Shown here: in pieces, positions 51,958 through 61,283 of the stretch | How the letters are laid out: the number at the start of each line of letters is the position of its first letter | Numbering within the stretch: the stretch's first letter is position 1 | NCBI GenBank assembly: GCA_025698895.1 | Contig: JAILWO010000002.1 | Span: 1,240,001 to 1,304,000 of the forward strand | Direction of reading: 5' to 3' | Length of the DNA: 64,000 nucleotides | Source: Rhizobiaceae bacterium | Lineage (GTDB): Bacteria > Pseudomonadota > Alphaproteobacteria > Rhizobiales > Rhizobiaceae | Position numbers and translations under genes: made by a program | Notes under the pieces: generated by a model | What the model was told of the DNA's origin: nothing | Seen by the model: the letters and a program-made list of their open reading frames with translations, nothing else | Databases searched by the model: none

Positions 51958-52155
51958 TATCCCGATAGCGGTGGGGCGGCGACCATGACGTCCAAGCACG
52001 GGTGCGATGCCGGCCGCGTGCGGTGGAACGGTTCGCCCCAGCGTCCGTGGTCGGGCTCGCTCCCGATGGTCTGCCACGTTGGAGCGGGACGGCGCCTCTG
52101 ATATGGAGTTCGGATTCGCGATCAATCCGGCACCCTCCCAGCCACGGGACACCTC

Positions 52156-53517
52156 ATGAGCATTCGAAGCTGCCTGTCCGTTATCCTCGCCGCAGGCGAA
52201 GGTACCCGCATGAAAAGCGCGCGGCCTAAGGTGCTGCACGAGATCGCCGGTCTGCCTATGATCTGCCACGTCGCCCGGGCGGCCGCGGCGGCGGGCGGTG
52301 GCGACATGGCCGTGGTCGTGGGACGGGGCGCGGAAATGGTACGGGAAGCCCTGCATGACGACGGGCATGACGGTCACGCCTTTCTGCAGGCGGAGAGACT
52401 GGGAACCGCGCACGCCGTCCTGGCCGCGCGCGATGCCCTCGCGCGCGGCTATGACGACGTTCTCGTGATGTTCGGGGATACCCCGCTTCTGGATACCGAC
52501 GCGCTCAAGGCCTGCCGCGCCGCGCTCGCGGACGGCGTTTCGGTGGCGGTCATGGGATTTCGCGCGTCGGACCCGGCGGGCTACGGGCGCCTCATCGAGA
52601 AGGACGGCCAACTGGTGGCCATTCGAGAAGATCGGGACTGCTTACCGGAAGAACTCGAAATCGACTTCTGCAATGGCGGTCTGATGGCGATAGCCGGAGA
52701 TCGGGCGCTTTCGCTGCTGACCCGGATCGGCAACGACAACGCCAAGGGCGAATATTATCTCACCGATATCATTGCGCTGGCCCATGGAGACGGATTGCGG
52801 GTCGTGGCGACCGAAGCACCCTATGAAAGCGTGCTGGGCGTCAATTCAAGGGCGGAACTGGCTGAAGCCGAGGCCATCTGGCAGCGGCGGCGCAGGCACG
52901 CGGCGATGCTCGACGGCGTGACCATGTTGGCGCCCGACACGGTAACCTTCTCTCACGACACAACGGTAGAAGCCGACGTTACGATCGAACCTAACGTCTT
53001 CTTCGGACCGGGCGTGCGGGTGGCACGCGAAGCGACGATTCGGGCGTTCTCGCATCTAGAGCAGGCGTCGGTGGGACCGGGCGCCGAAGTCGGACCTTTC
53101 GCTCGTCTAAGGCCGGGCGCCGACCTCCGGGAGGGCACCAAGGTCGGCAATTTCTGCGAGATCAAAAAGGCTGTCATTGATACCGGCGCCAAGGTGAATC
53201 ATCTGACCTATATCGGCGACGCCAGCGTGGGCGCGGGCGCGAATATCGGAGCCGGTACCATCACCTGCAACTATGATGGCTTCAACAAGTACCGGACCGA
53301 CATCGGGGCCGGCGCCTTCGTCGGCTCGAATTCCTCGTTGGTGGCGCCCATCTCGATCGGTGCCGGTGCCTACATCGCGTCCGGTAGCGTGGTTACGGAA
53401 GACGTGCCGGCCGATGCGCTGGCTTTCGGCCGCGCCCACCAGAACACCAAGCCGGGCCGCGGCAAGGCCCTACGCGACAGGCTTGCGGCTGAAAAGGCAC
53501 GCAAATCCGGCGGCTGA
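52156..53517 (+). CDS. glmU: Bifunctional UDP-N-acetylglucosamine pyrophosphorylase/glucosamine-1-phosphate N-acetyltransferase
   Basis: Last two steps to UDP-GlcNAc, precursor of peptidoglycan and lipid A. The 453-residue product has the nucleotidyltransferase signature [20 protein letters not shown] (11-30), FCNGGLMAI region, and from about residue 255 a left-handed beta-helix of hexapeptide repeats ([20 protein letters not shown] and so on). GlmS is encoded 145 bases downstream, keeping the pathway together. A 198-base gap upstream holds nothing recognised. Confidence 0.98.
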   Translation: MSIRSCLSVILAAGEGTRMKSARPKVLHEIAGLPMICHVARAAAAAGGGDMAVVVGRGAEMVREALHDDGHDGHAFLQAERLGTAHAVLAARDALARGYDDVLVMFGDTPLLDTDALKACRAALADGVSVAVMGFRASDPAGYGRLIEKDGQLVAIREDRDCLPEELEIDFCNGGLMAIAGDRALSLLTRIGNDNAKGEYYLTDIIALAHGDGLRVVATEAPYESVLGVNSRAELAEAEAIWQRRRRHAAMLDGVTMLAPDTVTFSHDTTVEADVTIEPNVFFGPGVRVAREATIRAFSHLEQASVGPGAEVGPFARLRPGADLREGTKVGNFCEIKKAVIDTGAKVNHLTYIGDASVGAGANIGAGTITCNYDGFNKYRTDIGAGAFVGSNSSLVAPISIGAGAYIASGSVVTEDVPADALAFGRAHQNTKPGRGKALRDRLAAEKARKSGG

Positions 53518-53590
53518 TGGAATGAATTGATTCGAAACCCGTTCGATGTCACCCGATACGTTTGAAATGCATTGACTCTATAAGTTATTT

Positions 53591-53624
53591 CCGCGGCGCG
53601 TAGATCAAACCTTAAGTGCCGCGG
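53591..53624. promoter_or_regulatory. Inverted repeat in the glmS leader
   Basis: CCGCGGC and GCCGCGG (seven-base perfect stem) flank a 20-base AT-richer loop. The structure ends 38 bases before the glmS ATG. It may be a terminator-like or regulatory stem; there is no T-run, and the sequence does not resemble the glmS ribozyme of Gram-positives. Confidence 0.3.
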
Positions 53625-53662
53625 GTCGATGGGTGGTTGGATCGCAGCAAGGGGCGAGGCGC

Positions 53663-55486
53663 ATGTGCGGTATCGTTGGGATTGTCGGGCGCTCGGATGT
53701 GGCCCCACAGATCGTCGACGCGCTCAAGCGGCTTGAATATCGCGGCTACGATTCCGCCGGCGTTGCCACTATTTCCGGAGGGCGCCTGGCTCGCCGCCGC
53801 GCCGAAGGCAAGCTAGGCAATCTTGAGCGGAAACTGGCTGAGGAGCCGCTACCCGGCCGGATCGGCATCGGCCACACGCGCTGGGCCACTCACGGCGTGC
53901 CGAACGAAACCAACGCCCATCCGCATTTTTCGGGTGAGGTCGCGGTGGTCCATAACGGCATCATTGAGAATTTTGCCGAGCTGCGCGCAGAACTCGCGGC
54001 CGAGGGCCAGGAATTCGAATCCCAGACCGACACCGAAATCGTCGCGCATCTGGTCTCACGCGGCATGAGGCAGGGACTCGGACCGGTGGAAGCGGCACAT
54101 GAAGCGCTGAAGAGGCTTCGCGGAGCATTCGCGCTGGCCATCATCTTCGCCGGCGATGACGATCTGCTAGTCGGCGCCCGCAGTGGGCCGCCGCTTGCCG
54201 TCGGCTATGGCGAGGGGGAGATGTACCTCGGCTCGGACGCGATCGCGCTTTCGCCCTTCACCAGCAACATCACCTATCTGGAGGATGGCGACTGGACCGT
54301 CGTGCGCCGATCAGGCGCCACGTTTCACAACGCGGAAGGCCACGAGGTTTCACGAAAACGCACGCGCTCGTCGGCCGTGTCGTTCTTCGTCGACAAAGGC
54401 AACCATCGCCACTTCATGGAAAAGGAGATCTGGGAGCAACCCGACGTCGTCTCCCACACGCTGTCCCACTATCTCGATTTTGCCGAGGGGAAGGTGCGTA
54501 ACGTCCGCACGCCCTTCGATTTCGCCTCCTTGGATCGCTTGACGATTTCGGCCTGCGGGACCGCCTATCTCGCGGGACTGGTCGGCAAATACTGGTTCGA
54601 GCGGCTGGCAAAGCTGCCGGTCGACATCGATGTGGCCTCGGAGTTCCGTTATCGCGAGGCCCCGCTTTCGAAGAATGGCGCCGCGATATTCATCTCCCAG
54701 TCGGGGGAAACCGCCGACACACTAGCATCGCTGCGCTACTGCCGGGCGGCGGGGTCTCCGATTGGTGCGATCGTCAATGTCGGCGACTCTACCATCGCGC
54801 GGGAGGCCGATATGGTTTTTCCCACACTGGCCGGTCCCGAAATAGGCGTGGCTTCCACCAAGGCCTTTACCTGCCAACTGGCCGTCATGGCGTCGCTGGC
54901 GCTCATGGCGGCGCGCGCGCGCGGCACAGTCGATACTGAGGCCGAAAGGGAATTCGTCCGGCAGCTGGCCGAGACGCCCCGACTGATGAGCGAGGCGCTT
55001 AAGCTTGAAGGACCAATCGAGAAGCTTTCGCATCGCCTGTCCAAATACCGTCACGTGCTCTATCTGGGGCGGGACACGAGCTTCCCGCTCGCCCTGGAAG
55101 GCGCGCTCAAGCTCAAGGAAATTTCCTACATCCACGCGGAAGGCTATGCGTCAGGGGAACTCAAGCACGGACCGATCGCGCTGATCGACGAGACGATGCC
55201 GGTGATTGTCATTGCGCCGCATGACCGCATCTTCGAGAAATCTGTCTCGAACATGCAGGAAGTTGCCGCGCGGGGCGGAAAGATCGTGCTCATCACCGAT
55301 CGCAAAGGTGCAGAAGCGGCCACAGTGGAGACAATGGATACGCTGGTCATGCCGGACGCCGGCGATCTCGTCGCCCCGATCATCTACGCCGTGCCGGTCC
55401 AGCTTCTGGCTTATCACACCGCCGTGTTCATGGGCACAGATGTAGACCAGCCACGCAATCTCGCCAAATCCGTCACGGTGGAATGA
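53663..55486 (+). CDS. glmS: Glutamine-fructose-6-phosphate aminotransferase (isomerizing)
   Basis: Makes glucosamine 6-phosphate from fructose 6-phosphate and glutamine. The 607-residue product begins MCGIVGIVG, with the catalytic Cys2 after Met removal, which fixes the start at 53663. The glutaminase half has RLEYRGYDSAGVA and TRWATHGVPNETNAHPH; two SIS domains follow with ISQSGETADTLASLR and SGELKHGPIALIDE. Family-normal length. Confidence 0.98.
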   Translation: MCGIVGIVGRSDVAPQIVDALKRLEYRGYDSAGVATISGGRLARRRAEGKLGNLERKLAEEPLPGRIGIGHTRWATHGVPNETNAHPHFSGEVAVVHNGIIENFAELRAELAAEGQEFESQTDTEIVAHLVSRGMRQGLGPVEAAHEALKRLRGAFALAIIFAGDDDLLVGARSGPPLAVGYGEGEMYLGSDAIALSPFTSNITYLEDGDWTVVRRSGATFHNAEGHEVSRKRTRSSAVSFFVDKGNHRHFMEKEIWEQPDVVSHTLSHYLDFAEGKVRNVRTPFDFASLDRLTISACGTAYLAGLVGKYWFERLAKLPVDIDVASEFRYREAPLSKNGAAIFISQSGETADTLASLRYCRAAGSPIGAIVNVGDSTIAREADMVFPTLAGPEIGVASTKAFTCQLAVMASLALMAARARGTVDTEAEREFVRQLAETPRLMSEALKLEGPIEKLSHRLSKYRHVLYLGRDTSFPLALEGALKLKEISYIHAEGYASGELKHGPIALIDETMPVIVIAPHDRIFEKSVSNMQEVAARGGKIVLITDRKGAEAATVETMDTLVMPDAGDLVAPIIYAVPVQLLAYHTAVFMGTDVDQPRNLAKSVTVE

Positions 55487-55568
55487 CGCCGTCTTCCTTC
55501 CGCGTATTCCGCAGGCTATCAAAGCCCGGCCCCCTATCCATGTGCGGGCACCCAGTGACGGATCGTGC

Positions 55569-56279
55569 ATGTCGGAAGTCAAACATCAGGCAGGATGGGC
55601 GCGTCTCAGGAATTATTTCCTGACCGGCGTGATCGTGACCGCACCTTTGGCGATCACTGCCTATTTGACATGGTCGCTCATCGAGATCGTCGATTCCTGG
55701 GTAAAGCCGCTAATACCCGATCGGTACAACCCCGACAGCTACTTGCCCTTCGCGCTTCCGGGTTTCGGCGTCCTGGTCGCGCTGATCATGATCACGTTGG
55801 TGGGATTTTTCACCGCCAACTTCATCGGACGCACGATCGTGGGGTTTGGCGAACGCATCCTCGACCAGATGCCGCTGGTTCGGAATATCTATCGCGGTCT
55901 TAAGCAGATCTTCGAAACTGTGCTGGCCAATCGCAGCGAACTGTTCACGAAGGTCGGGCTTATCGAATGGCCGCGGCGGGGGCTGTGGTCGATCGTCCTG
56001 ATCGCCAAGCAGCAGGACGCGGAGATGAACGCAGTGCTGGAAGAGCGCGAAGGCAAGACCATCGCCGTCTTCAGACCGATCTCCCCCAATATCACCACGG
56101 GCTACATCATGTATGTCGCGGAAAAAGACGTGATACCCTTGTCCATCACCGTGGAGGAAGCGGCGCGCTTCCTCGTATCGGCCGGCCTCGTCGTGCCTCA
56201 GGAAAACGGCGATGGGGACGGTGTTCGGATAATAGCGGCCGAACTCAGCGAACTGGACCGAAAGGACGAGAAGTCCTGA
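55569..56279 (+). CDS. DUF502 family membrane protein
   Basis: A 236-residue protein with two N-terminal transmembrane helices (about 16-38, YFLTGVIVTAPLAITAYLTW; about 63-86, VLVALIMITLVGFFTANFIG) and a soluble domain beyond residue 95 (RNIYRGLKQIFETVL, GYIMYVAEKDVIPL). Members are common in Gram-negative bacteria; no established function. It is followed by coaD across a 300-base gap holding a minus-strand small ORF. Confidence 0.9.
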   Translation: MSEVKHQAGWARLRNYFLTGVIVTAPLAITAYLTWSLIEIVDSWVKPLIPDRYNPDSYLPFALPGFGVLVALIMITLVGFFTANFIGRTIVGFGERILDQMPLVRNIYRGLKQIFETVLANRSELFTKVGLIEWPRRGLWSIVLIAKQQDAEMNAVLEEREGKTIAVFRPISPNITTGYIMYVAEKDVIPLSITVEEAARFLVSAGLVVPQENGDGDGVRIIAAELSELDRKDEKS

Positions 56280-56382
56280 TCCGCAGCTCCGAGCGGCGGG
56301 TATTTGCGTCCTCGTAAAGCGCGATGGCGGTTGCGACGAGCATTGCCAGCATCATCGCCGCGGATAACAACACAATGATCAT
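56245..56382 (-). CDS. Small membrane protein, 45 residues, strong ribosome site
   Basis: Reads MIIVLLSAAMMLAMLVATAI then ALYEDANTRRSELRIRTSR and a short tail. One hydrophobic helix (2-22) is followed by a basic cytosolic or periplasmic segment. The ATG at 56382 is preceded seven bases upstream by AAGGAG, a near-ideal Shine-Dalgarno. A longer open frame exists from 56430, but lacks such a site. The end overlaps the DUF502 stop region by 35 bases on the other strand. No homologue is recognised. Confidence 0.45.
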   Translation of the reverse strand: MIIVLLSAAMMLAMLVATAIALYEDANTRRSELRIRTSRPFGPVR

Positions 56383-56581
56383 GGCGGGTCTCCTTGACCG
56401 CACAACGACAGCACGCGTGAATGGTTGCATTTCGCCCGGCGGTCGTCTGTGATTTCCGACACATCAATGAAACGAGGCGGGTGAACCGCATCGGAATCCG
56501 CCATTCAGCGGCCGTTCATATTGTTGTTTGCGGTGCCGACATCGTTTGCCTTGTTCCAGTGGGATGGATAAGAAGCCCGGC

Positions 56582-57082
56582 ATGAAAGAACGCATCGCCA
56601 TCTATGCCGGCTCCTTCGATCCGCTGACGAATGGTCATCTGGACGTGCTGAAAGGCGCGCTGACGATCGCTGACACGGTTCATGTCGCCATCGGTATCCA
56701 GGCCAGCAAGACGCCTGTCTTTTCGCTGGAGGAACGCATCGCGCTGATCGAACGCTCGACGAGGGCGGAGCTCGGCGGCGAGGCGGATCGCCTGCCGGTG
56801 TCGTCCTTTCAGGGTCTCGTGATTGACGCCGCGAAAGAACTTGGCGCTTCGATCATCATTCGCGGCCTTCGCGATGGCACCGATCTCGATTACGAGATGC
56901 AGATGGCGGGCATGAACGAGACGATGGCGCCCGACCTGCAGACCGTGTTCCTGCCCGCCAGTCCCTCGGTGCGCACCATCACCGCGACGCTTGTGCGCCA
57001 GATCGCGTCGATGGGCGGCAATGTGGAACCGTTCGTGCCGGGCATCGTCGCCGGCGCGCTGAAGGAAAAATACAAGAATTGA
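56582..57082 (+). CDS. coaD: Phosphopantetheine adenylyltransferase
   Basis: Transfers AMP from ATP to 4'-phosphopantetheine in CoA synthesis. The 166-residue product has the nucleotidyltransferase motif [16 protein letters not shown] (8-23, catalytic His in NGH), [19 protein letters not shown] and [18 protein letters not shown]. The ATG at 56582 gives the canonical short N-terminus. Followed by two cyclophilin genes, a conserved alphaproteobacterial order. Confidence 0.97.
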   Translation: MKERIAIYAGSFDPLTNGHLDVLKGALTIADTVHVAIGIQASKTPVFSLEERIALIERSTRAELGGEADRLPVSSFQGLVIDAAKELGASIIIRGLRDGTDLDYEMQMAGMNETMAPDLQTVFLPASPSVRTITATLVRQIASMGGNVEPFVPGIVAGALKEKYKN

Positions 57083-57104
57083 AACCGCTTGCGGAGTTTT
57101 CCCA

Positions 57105-57689
57105 ATGACGCTTTCGAAGTTGGCAGTGGCCGCCTTGCTCGGCGCCGCCGTGACATTCTCCAGCACCGCGATAGCCGCCGATCCCGAAGATACGATGATC
57201 ATCACGCTCAAGGGAGGCGAGGTGGTTGTGGCGCTTCGGCCGGATCTCGCCCCCCGGCATGTCGAGCAGATCAAGGCGCTCGTACGCGACGGGGAATATG
57301 ACAATGTCGCGTTCCATCGGGTGATCGACGGCTTCATGGCCCAGACCGGCGACGTCCAGTTCGGCGACATGGAAGGCGGTTACGATCCGGCTCGCGCCGG
57401 CACGGGAGGCTCGTCGCGCCCCGATCTACCGGCCGAATTCTCCAACCAGCCCTTCGTGCGCGGCGTCGTCGGCATGGCGCGCGCGCAGGATCCGAATTCC
57501 GCCAATTCGCAGTTCTTCATCATGTTCGCGCCGGCGCCGTCCCTTGATGGCAGCTACACCGTCGTCGGCGAGGTCGAGAGCGGCATGGAGTTCGTCGACG
57601 CCATCAAAAAGGGCGACCCCGCCCGCAACGGCGTCGTGGCCGATCCGGATCGCATGCTCGACGTCCGCATCGCCGCCGACGGCGAATAG
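57105..57689 (+). CDS. Periplasmic cyclophilin-type peptidylprolyl isomerase
   Basis: A 194-residue proline isomerase with an N-terminal signal peptide (1-24, cleavage after AIA). The cyclophilin domain has VAFHRVIDGFMAQTGD, ARAGTGGSSRPDLPAEF, the active-site FVRGVVGMARAQDPNSANSQ and FFIMFAPAPSLDGSYT. It is paired with a second, cytoplasmic cyclophilin downstream, an apparent tandem duplication with one copy exported. Confidence 0.95.
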   Translation: MTLSKLAVAALLGAAVTFSSTAIAADPEDTMIITLKGGEVVVALRPDLAPRHVEQIKALVRDGEYDNVAFHRVIDGFMAQTGDVQFGDMEGGYDPARAGTGGSSRPDLPAEFSNQPFVRGVVGMARAQDPNSANSQFFIMFAPAPSLDGSYTVVGEVESGMEFVDAIKKGDPARNGVVADPDRMLDVRIAADGE

Positions 57690-57715
57690 CAGGATTTTTC
57701 AGGAAGGAACGCCTC

Positions 57716-58189
57716 ATGGCCGAAATCACCGACAAGGAAAACACGCTCGTGATGGAGACGACCAAGGGCAAGGTCGTGATCCAGCTTCTTCCGGACGTCG
57801 CTCCGCAGCACGTCGCCCGCATCAAGGAACTGGCCCGCGAGAAATTCTACGACGGCGTGGTGTTTCATCGCGTCATCGAGGGCTTCATGGCGCAGGGCGG
57901 CGATCCCACAGGAACCGGGACCGGCGGGTCCGACAAGCCGAACCTGCCGGCCGAGTTCTCGAACGTGCCGCATGTACGCGGAACCTGCTCGATGGCGCGA
58001 ACGCAGAACCCGAATTCGGCCAATTCGCAGTTCTTCATCTGCTTCGACGACGCACCGTTCCTGAACAGGCAGTATTCGGTCTGGGGGCAGGTCATCGAAG
58101 GCATGGAGAACGTCGACCAGATTAAGCGTGGCGAGCCCGTGCGCGACCCCGATTCGATCGTGACCATGCGGGTCGCCGCCGACCTTTGA
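57716..58189 (+). CDS. ppiB: Cytoplasmic cyclophilin-type peptidylprolyl isomerase
   Basis: A 157-residue proline isomerase without a signal peptide. Shares the core with its upstream neighbour: [41 protein letters not shown] and [19 protein letters not shown]. The name ppiB is given by size and location. Part of a coaD-ppi-ppi-queA-tgt string. Confidence 0.93.
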   Translation: MAEITDKENTLVMETTKGKVVIQLLPDVAPQHVARIKELAREKFYDGVVFHRVIEGFMAQGGDPTGTGTGGSDKPNLPAEFSNVPHVRGTCSMARTQNPNSANSQFFICFDDAPFLNRQYSVWGQVIEGMENVDQIKRGEPVRDPDSIVTMRVAADL

Positions 58190-58211
58190 TGGCGATGACG
58201 GTCCTGCGCGC

Positions 58212-59288
58212 ATGAAGGTCGATCTTTTCGACTTCGACCTGCCGGAGGACCGGATCGCGCTGCGTCCGGTCGAGCCGCGCGATTCAGCGCGCATGCTGGT
58301 GATCGGACCCTCCGGGTTCGATGACCGCAGGGTCTCGGAACTGCCTGATTGCCTGCGCCCGGGTGATGCGCTCGTCTTCAACGATACGAAGGTGATTCCC
58401 GCACGTCTGCACGGCACGCGGATGCGCGGCGAGAATCTCGCACATGTCGAGGCGACGCTTCACATGCGTGTCGCGCCCGACACCTGGAGGGCCTTTCTCA
58501 AGCCCGCCAAGCGCGTGGCCGAGGGAGAGCGCATCGCATTCGGGCACACGTCCAATCTCTGCCTGATGGGCTCGCTCGACGCGACGGTCGATGAGAAGGC
58601 GGACGGGGGTGAGGTCGTGCTGCGCTTCGATCTCGGCGGCGCGGCGCTGGATGAGGCGCTGCACGCCGCGGGGCATCTGCCGCTCCCGCCCTACATCGCG
58701 TCGAAACGCCCCGACGACGACCGCGACCGCACCGACTACCAGACGGTCTATGCCCGGGAGGAGGGGGCGGTGGCGGCACCCACGGCCGGCCTGCACTTCA
58801 CGCCCGGCCTGATGTCACGCCTCGCCGAAGCGGGGGTCGAGCGACATTTCCTTACGCTGCATGTCGGGGCGGGCACCTTTCTACCGGTCAAGGCCGACGA
58901 CACGGCCGACCATCGCATGCATGCCGAAATCGGCCATATCGAATCCGCGACGGCTGAAGCGCTCAATGCCGTCAAGGCAAGGGGAGGGCGCGTCGTCGCG
59001 GTCGGCACGACATCGCTCAGGCTTTTGGAGAGTGCTGCCCGCGAGGATGGCACGCTGTCGGAATGGCGCGGCGCGACCGACATCTTCATAACGCCGGGAT
59101 ATCGCTTCCGGCATGTCGACGGTCTGCTGACCAACTTCCATCTGCCCCGCTCGACCCTGTTCATGCTGGTGTCGGCCTTCTGCGGCCTCGAGCGCATGAA
59201 GGCGGCTTACGAACACGCCATCGGAGCGGGCTATCGCTTCTACTCCTATGGCGATGCCAGCCTGCTCTGGCGGGAAGACCGCGCGTGA
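58212..59288 (+). CDS. queA: S-adenosylmethionine:tRNA ribosyltransferase-isomerase
   Basis: Adds the epoxycyclopentane ring in queuosine synthesis, acting on preQ1-tRNA. The 358-residue product has [23 protein letters not shown] at the start, [26 protein letters not shown] and [13 protein letters not shown]. Its stop overlaps the tgt GTG start by four bases, so tgt (which installs preQ1 first) is translationally coupled. Confidence 0.97.
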   Translation: MKVDLFDFDLPEDRIALRPVEPRDSARMLVIGPSGFDDRRVSELPDCLRPGDALVFNDTKVIPARLHGTRMRGENLAHVEATLHMRVAPDTWRAFLKPAKRVAEGERIAFGHTSNLCLMGSLDATVDEKADGGEVVLRFDLGGAALDEALHAAGHLPLPPYIASKRPDDDRDRTDYQTVYAREEGAVAAPTAGLHFTPGLMSRLAEAGVERHFLTLHVGAGTFLPVKADDTADHRMHAEIGHIESATAEALNAVKARGGRVVAVGTTSLRLLESAAREDGTLSEWRGATDIFITPGYRFRHVDGLLTNFHLPRSTLFMLVSAFCGLERMKAAYEHAIGAGYRFYSYGDASLLWREDRA

Positions 59289-60415
59289 ACGATCGCTTTG
59301 CCTTCCGGCTGATCGCGACAGATGGCGGTGCGCGACGCGGCGAGATTGCCACGCCGCGCGGCACCATCCGCACGCCGGCCTTCATGCCGGTCGGGACAGG
59401 CGGGACCGTCAAGGCCATGTATATGGACCAGGTCGAGGCGACGGGCGCCGACATCATCCTGGGCAACACCTATCATCTGATGCTGAGACCCGGCGCGGAA
59501 CGTGTGGCCCGGCTTGGCGGCCTGCATGAGTTCGCGCGCTGGCAGCGTCCGATCCTTACCGATTCGGGCGGTTTCCAGGTCATGTCGCTGGCATCGCTCA
59601 GGAAACTGGACGAGACCGGCGTGACGTTCCGCTCGCATATCGACGGAACCCCGCACGTCATGACGCCGGAGCGTTCGATCGAGATCCAGGGACTGCTCGA
59701 CTCAGACATCCAGATGCAGCTCGACGAATGCGTGGCGCTGCCGGCGAGCGCGGGCGAGATCGAGCGGGCCATGGAACTGTCGCTGCGCTGGGCCGAACGC
59801 TGCAAGTCAGCTTTCGGGAACCAGCCCGGAAAGGCCATGTTCGGCATCGTGCAGGGTGGCGACGACGCACGGCTGCGCGAACGGTCGGCCGATGCACTTT
59901 CGCGGATGCATCTCAAAGGCTATGCGGTTGGCGGCCTGGCGGTAGGAGAGCCGCAGGAGGTCATGCTGGATATGCTCGAAGTTACGACGCCGCGGCTTCC
60001 CTCCGATCGGCCGCGCTATCTGATGGGCGTCGGGACGCCGGACGACATGCTCAAGGCGGTGGCCCGCGGAATCGACATGTTCGACTGTGTCATGCCCACG
60101 CGGGCCGGGCGCCACGGGCTGGCCTATACACGCCGCGGCAAGGTCAATCTTAAGAACGCGCGCCATGCGGACGACCCGCGACCGCTCGACGAGGAAAGCA
60201 ACTGTCCTGCGACGCGCGACTATTCACGCGCCTATCTTCATCATCTGGTGAAGTCAGGTGAAGCGCTGGGGGCTATGCTGCTTACCTGGAGCAATGTCGC
60301 CTACTACCAGTCCCTCATGGACGGAGCCCGTCGGGCGATCGAGGCGAGCACCTATGATGACTATATGGCGGCTTTCGCCGAGGCCTGGGCGCGGGGCGAC
60401 CTGTCCCCGGTCTGA
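59285..60415 (+). CDS. tgt: tRNA-guanine transglycosylase with an altered zinc site
   Basis: Exchanges guanine 34 for preQ1 in tRNAs with GUN anticodons. The 376-residue product, from GTG at 59285, has the catalytic GNTYHL and [16 protein letters not shown], the second aspartate region [18 protein letters not shown], and [10 protein letters not shown]. The structural zinc site is degraded: the canonical C-x-C-x2-C is S305-N-C307-P-A-T310, and the downstream His is Ser336 in TWSNVAYY. Only one of four ligands remains. Otherwise full length and in a conserved operon, so probably still functional. Confidence 0.96.
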   Translation: MNDRFAFRLIATDGGARRGEIATPRGTIRTPAFMPVGTGGTVKAMYMDQVEATGADIILGNTYHLMLRPGAERVARLGGLHEFARWQRPILTDSGGFQVMSLASLRKLDETGVTFRSHIDGTPHVMTPERSIEIQGLLDSDIQMQLDECVALPASAGEIERAMELSLRWAERCKSAFGNQPGKAMFGIVQGGDDARLRERSADALSRMHLKGYAVGGLAVGEPQEVMLDMLEVTTPRLPSDRPRYLMGVGTPDDMLKAVARGIDMFDCVMPTRAGRHGLAYTRRGKVNLKNARHADDPRPLDEESNCPATRDYSRAYLHHLVKSGEALGAMLLTWSNVAYYQSLMDGARRAIEASTYDDYMAAFAEAWARGDLSPV

Positions 60416-60580
60416 AACCCTGCACGTGCAGCTGAGTCTCGTCCCCCGAGCAACAGGCTGGCGCACCATCACCACATCCATGAGGGGCGGATGTACCAGT
60501 TTCATCGGGCGGACACGGCGATCTTGCCCAGTCCGTGGCGGTCTGCCAAGGTCGCGCCGGTCAGCAATGCGAGGCACGCC

Positions 60581-60817
60581 ATGAAAGTCTTCTTCGTCCA
60601 GATCAAATGCGAACTGGGCAAGGCCTACGACGTGGCGAGCGCCATTGCCGACGCAGAGATCGCCTCCGAGATCTATTCCACGGCCGGCGACTACGATCTT
60701 TTGGCGAAGTTCTACGTGGCGGAGGACGAGGACATCGGCCATTTCGTGAACCAGCGTGTCCAGACGGTGCCGGGCATCCGCGACACCTATACGACTATCA
60801 CCTTCCGCGCGTTCTGA
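60581..60817 (+). CDS. Stand-alone RAM (Lrp/AsnC ligand-binding) domain protein
   Basis: A 78-residue protein equal to the ligand-binding half of Lrp/AsnC regulators with no DNA-binding part: MKVFFVQIKCELGKAYDVA, DAEIASEIYSTAGDYDLL and VNQRVQTVPGIRDTYTTITF. Such single domains form small oligomers that may sense amino acids or tether to other proteins. It follows tgt by 165 bases and is convergent with the thioesterase gene (three bases apart). The start at 60581 fits the domain edge. Confidence 0.85.
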   Translation: MKVFFVQIKCELGKAYDVASAIADAEIASEIYSTAGDYDLLAKFYVAEDEDIGHFVNQRVQTVPGIRDTYTTITFRAF

Positions 60818-60820
60818 GTG

Positions 60821-61276
60821 CTACGGGCGCACCGTGCCGGGCGGTATCGAATAGGTGCCGGTCGCATGGGCCACCACGATCCGGTCCCGCCCCCAGACCA
60901 ATTCGGCATCGTAGACCAGTAGGCTTCGACCGAGCTTCAGGATGCGGCAGTGCGCGTCGATCGGACCGGCCGACGCTTTGCGCATGAAGTTGATGTTCAG
61001 GTTGACCGTCACCGACAGCGGCACGCGCCCCAGATGCGACAGAACGCAGACATAGCCGCCCATGTCTGCCAGCGTCATCAAGGTGGGACCCGAGACCGTG
61101 TCGCCGGCGCGAAAATGGCGCTCGCCTGCTTCGACACGAACCACGCAGCCGCCCGGAAACACCTCGGTGGTAACAAATTCGCCGTGCTGGGTCGTAAGCT
61201 GCGGATAGACGTCGGCGACATAGGCGTTGATCTCGTCGGCTGTCATCACCGGGGCGAGAGCGGTCGGTCCTGTCAT
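60821..61276 (-). CDS. PaaI-family thioesterase
   Basis: A 151-residue hotdog-fold protein. The family core is seen as HFRAGDTVSGPTLMTLADMG and VPLSVTVNLNINFMRKASA, with GRSLLVYDAELVWGRDRIVVAHATGTY at the end. It likely hydrolyses acyl-CoA thioesters; substrate unknown. It starts eight bases after the stop of the crotonase gene upstream, so the two are co-transcribed. Confidence 0.87.
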   Translation of the reverse strand: MTGPTALAPVMTADEINAYVADVYPQLTTQHGEFVTTEVFPGGCVVRVEAGERHFRAGDTVSGPTLMTLADMGGYVCVLSHLGRVPLSVTVNLNINFMRKASAGPIDAHCRILKLGRSLLVYDAELVWGRDRIVVAHATGTYSIPPGTVRP

Positions 61277-61283
61277 GACGGCC

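Noticed and set aside
51958-52155. Gap between ccdA and glmU
   Set aside because: No promoter, hairpin or small ORF with a ribosome site was found in these 198 bases.
53518-53662. glmS ribozyme
   Set aside because: The gap is too short and lacks the conserved core of that ribozyme, which is a Gram-positive feature.
60420-60431. CTGCACGTGCAG palindrome just after tgt
   Set aside because: A 12-base palindrome of this composition arises easily in GC-rich DNA and there is no gene context for a regulator there.
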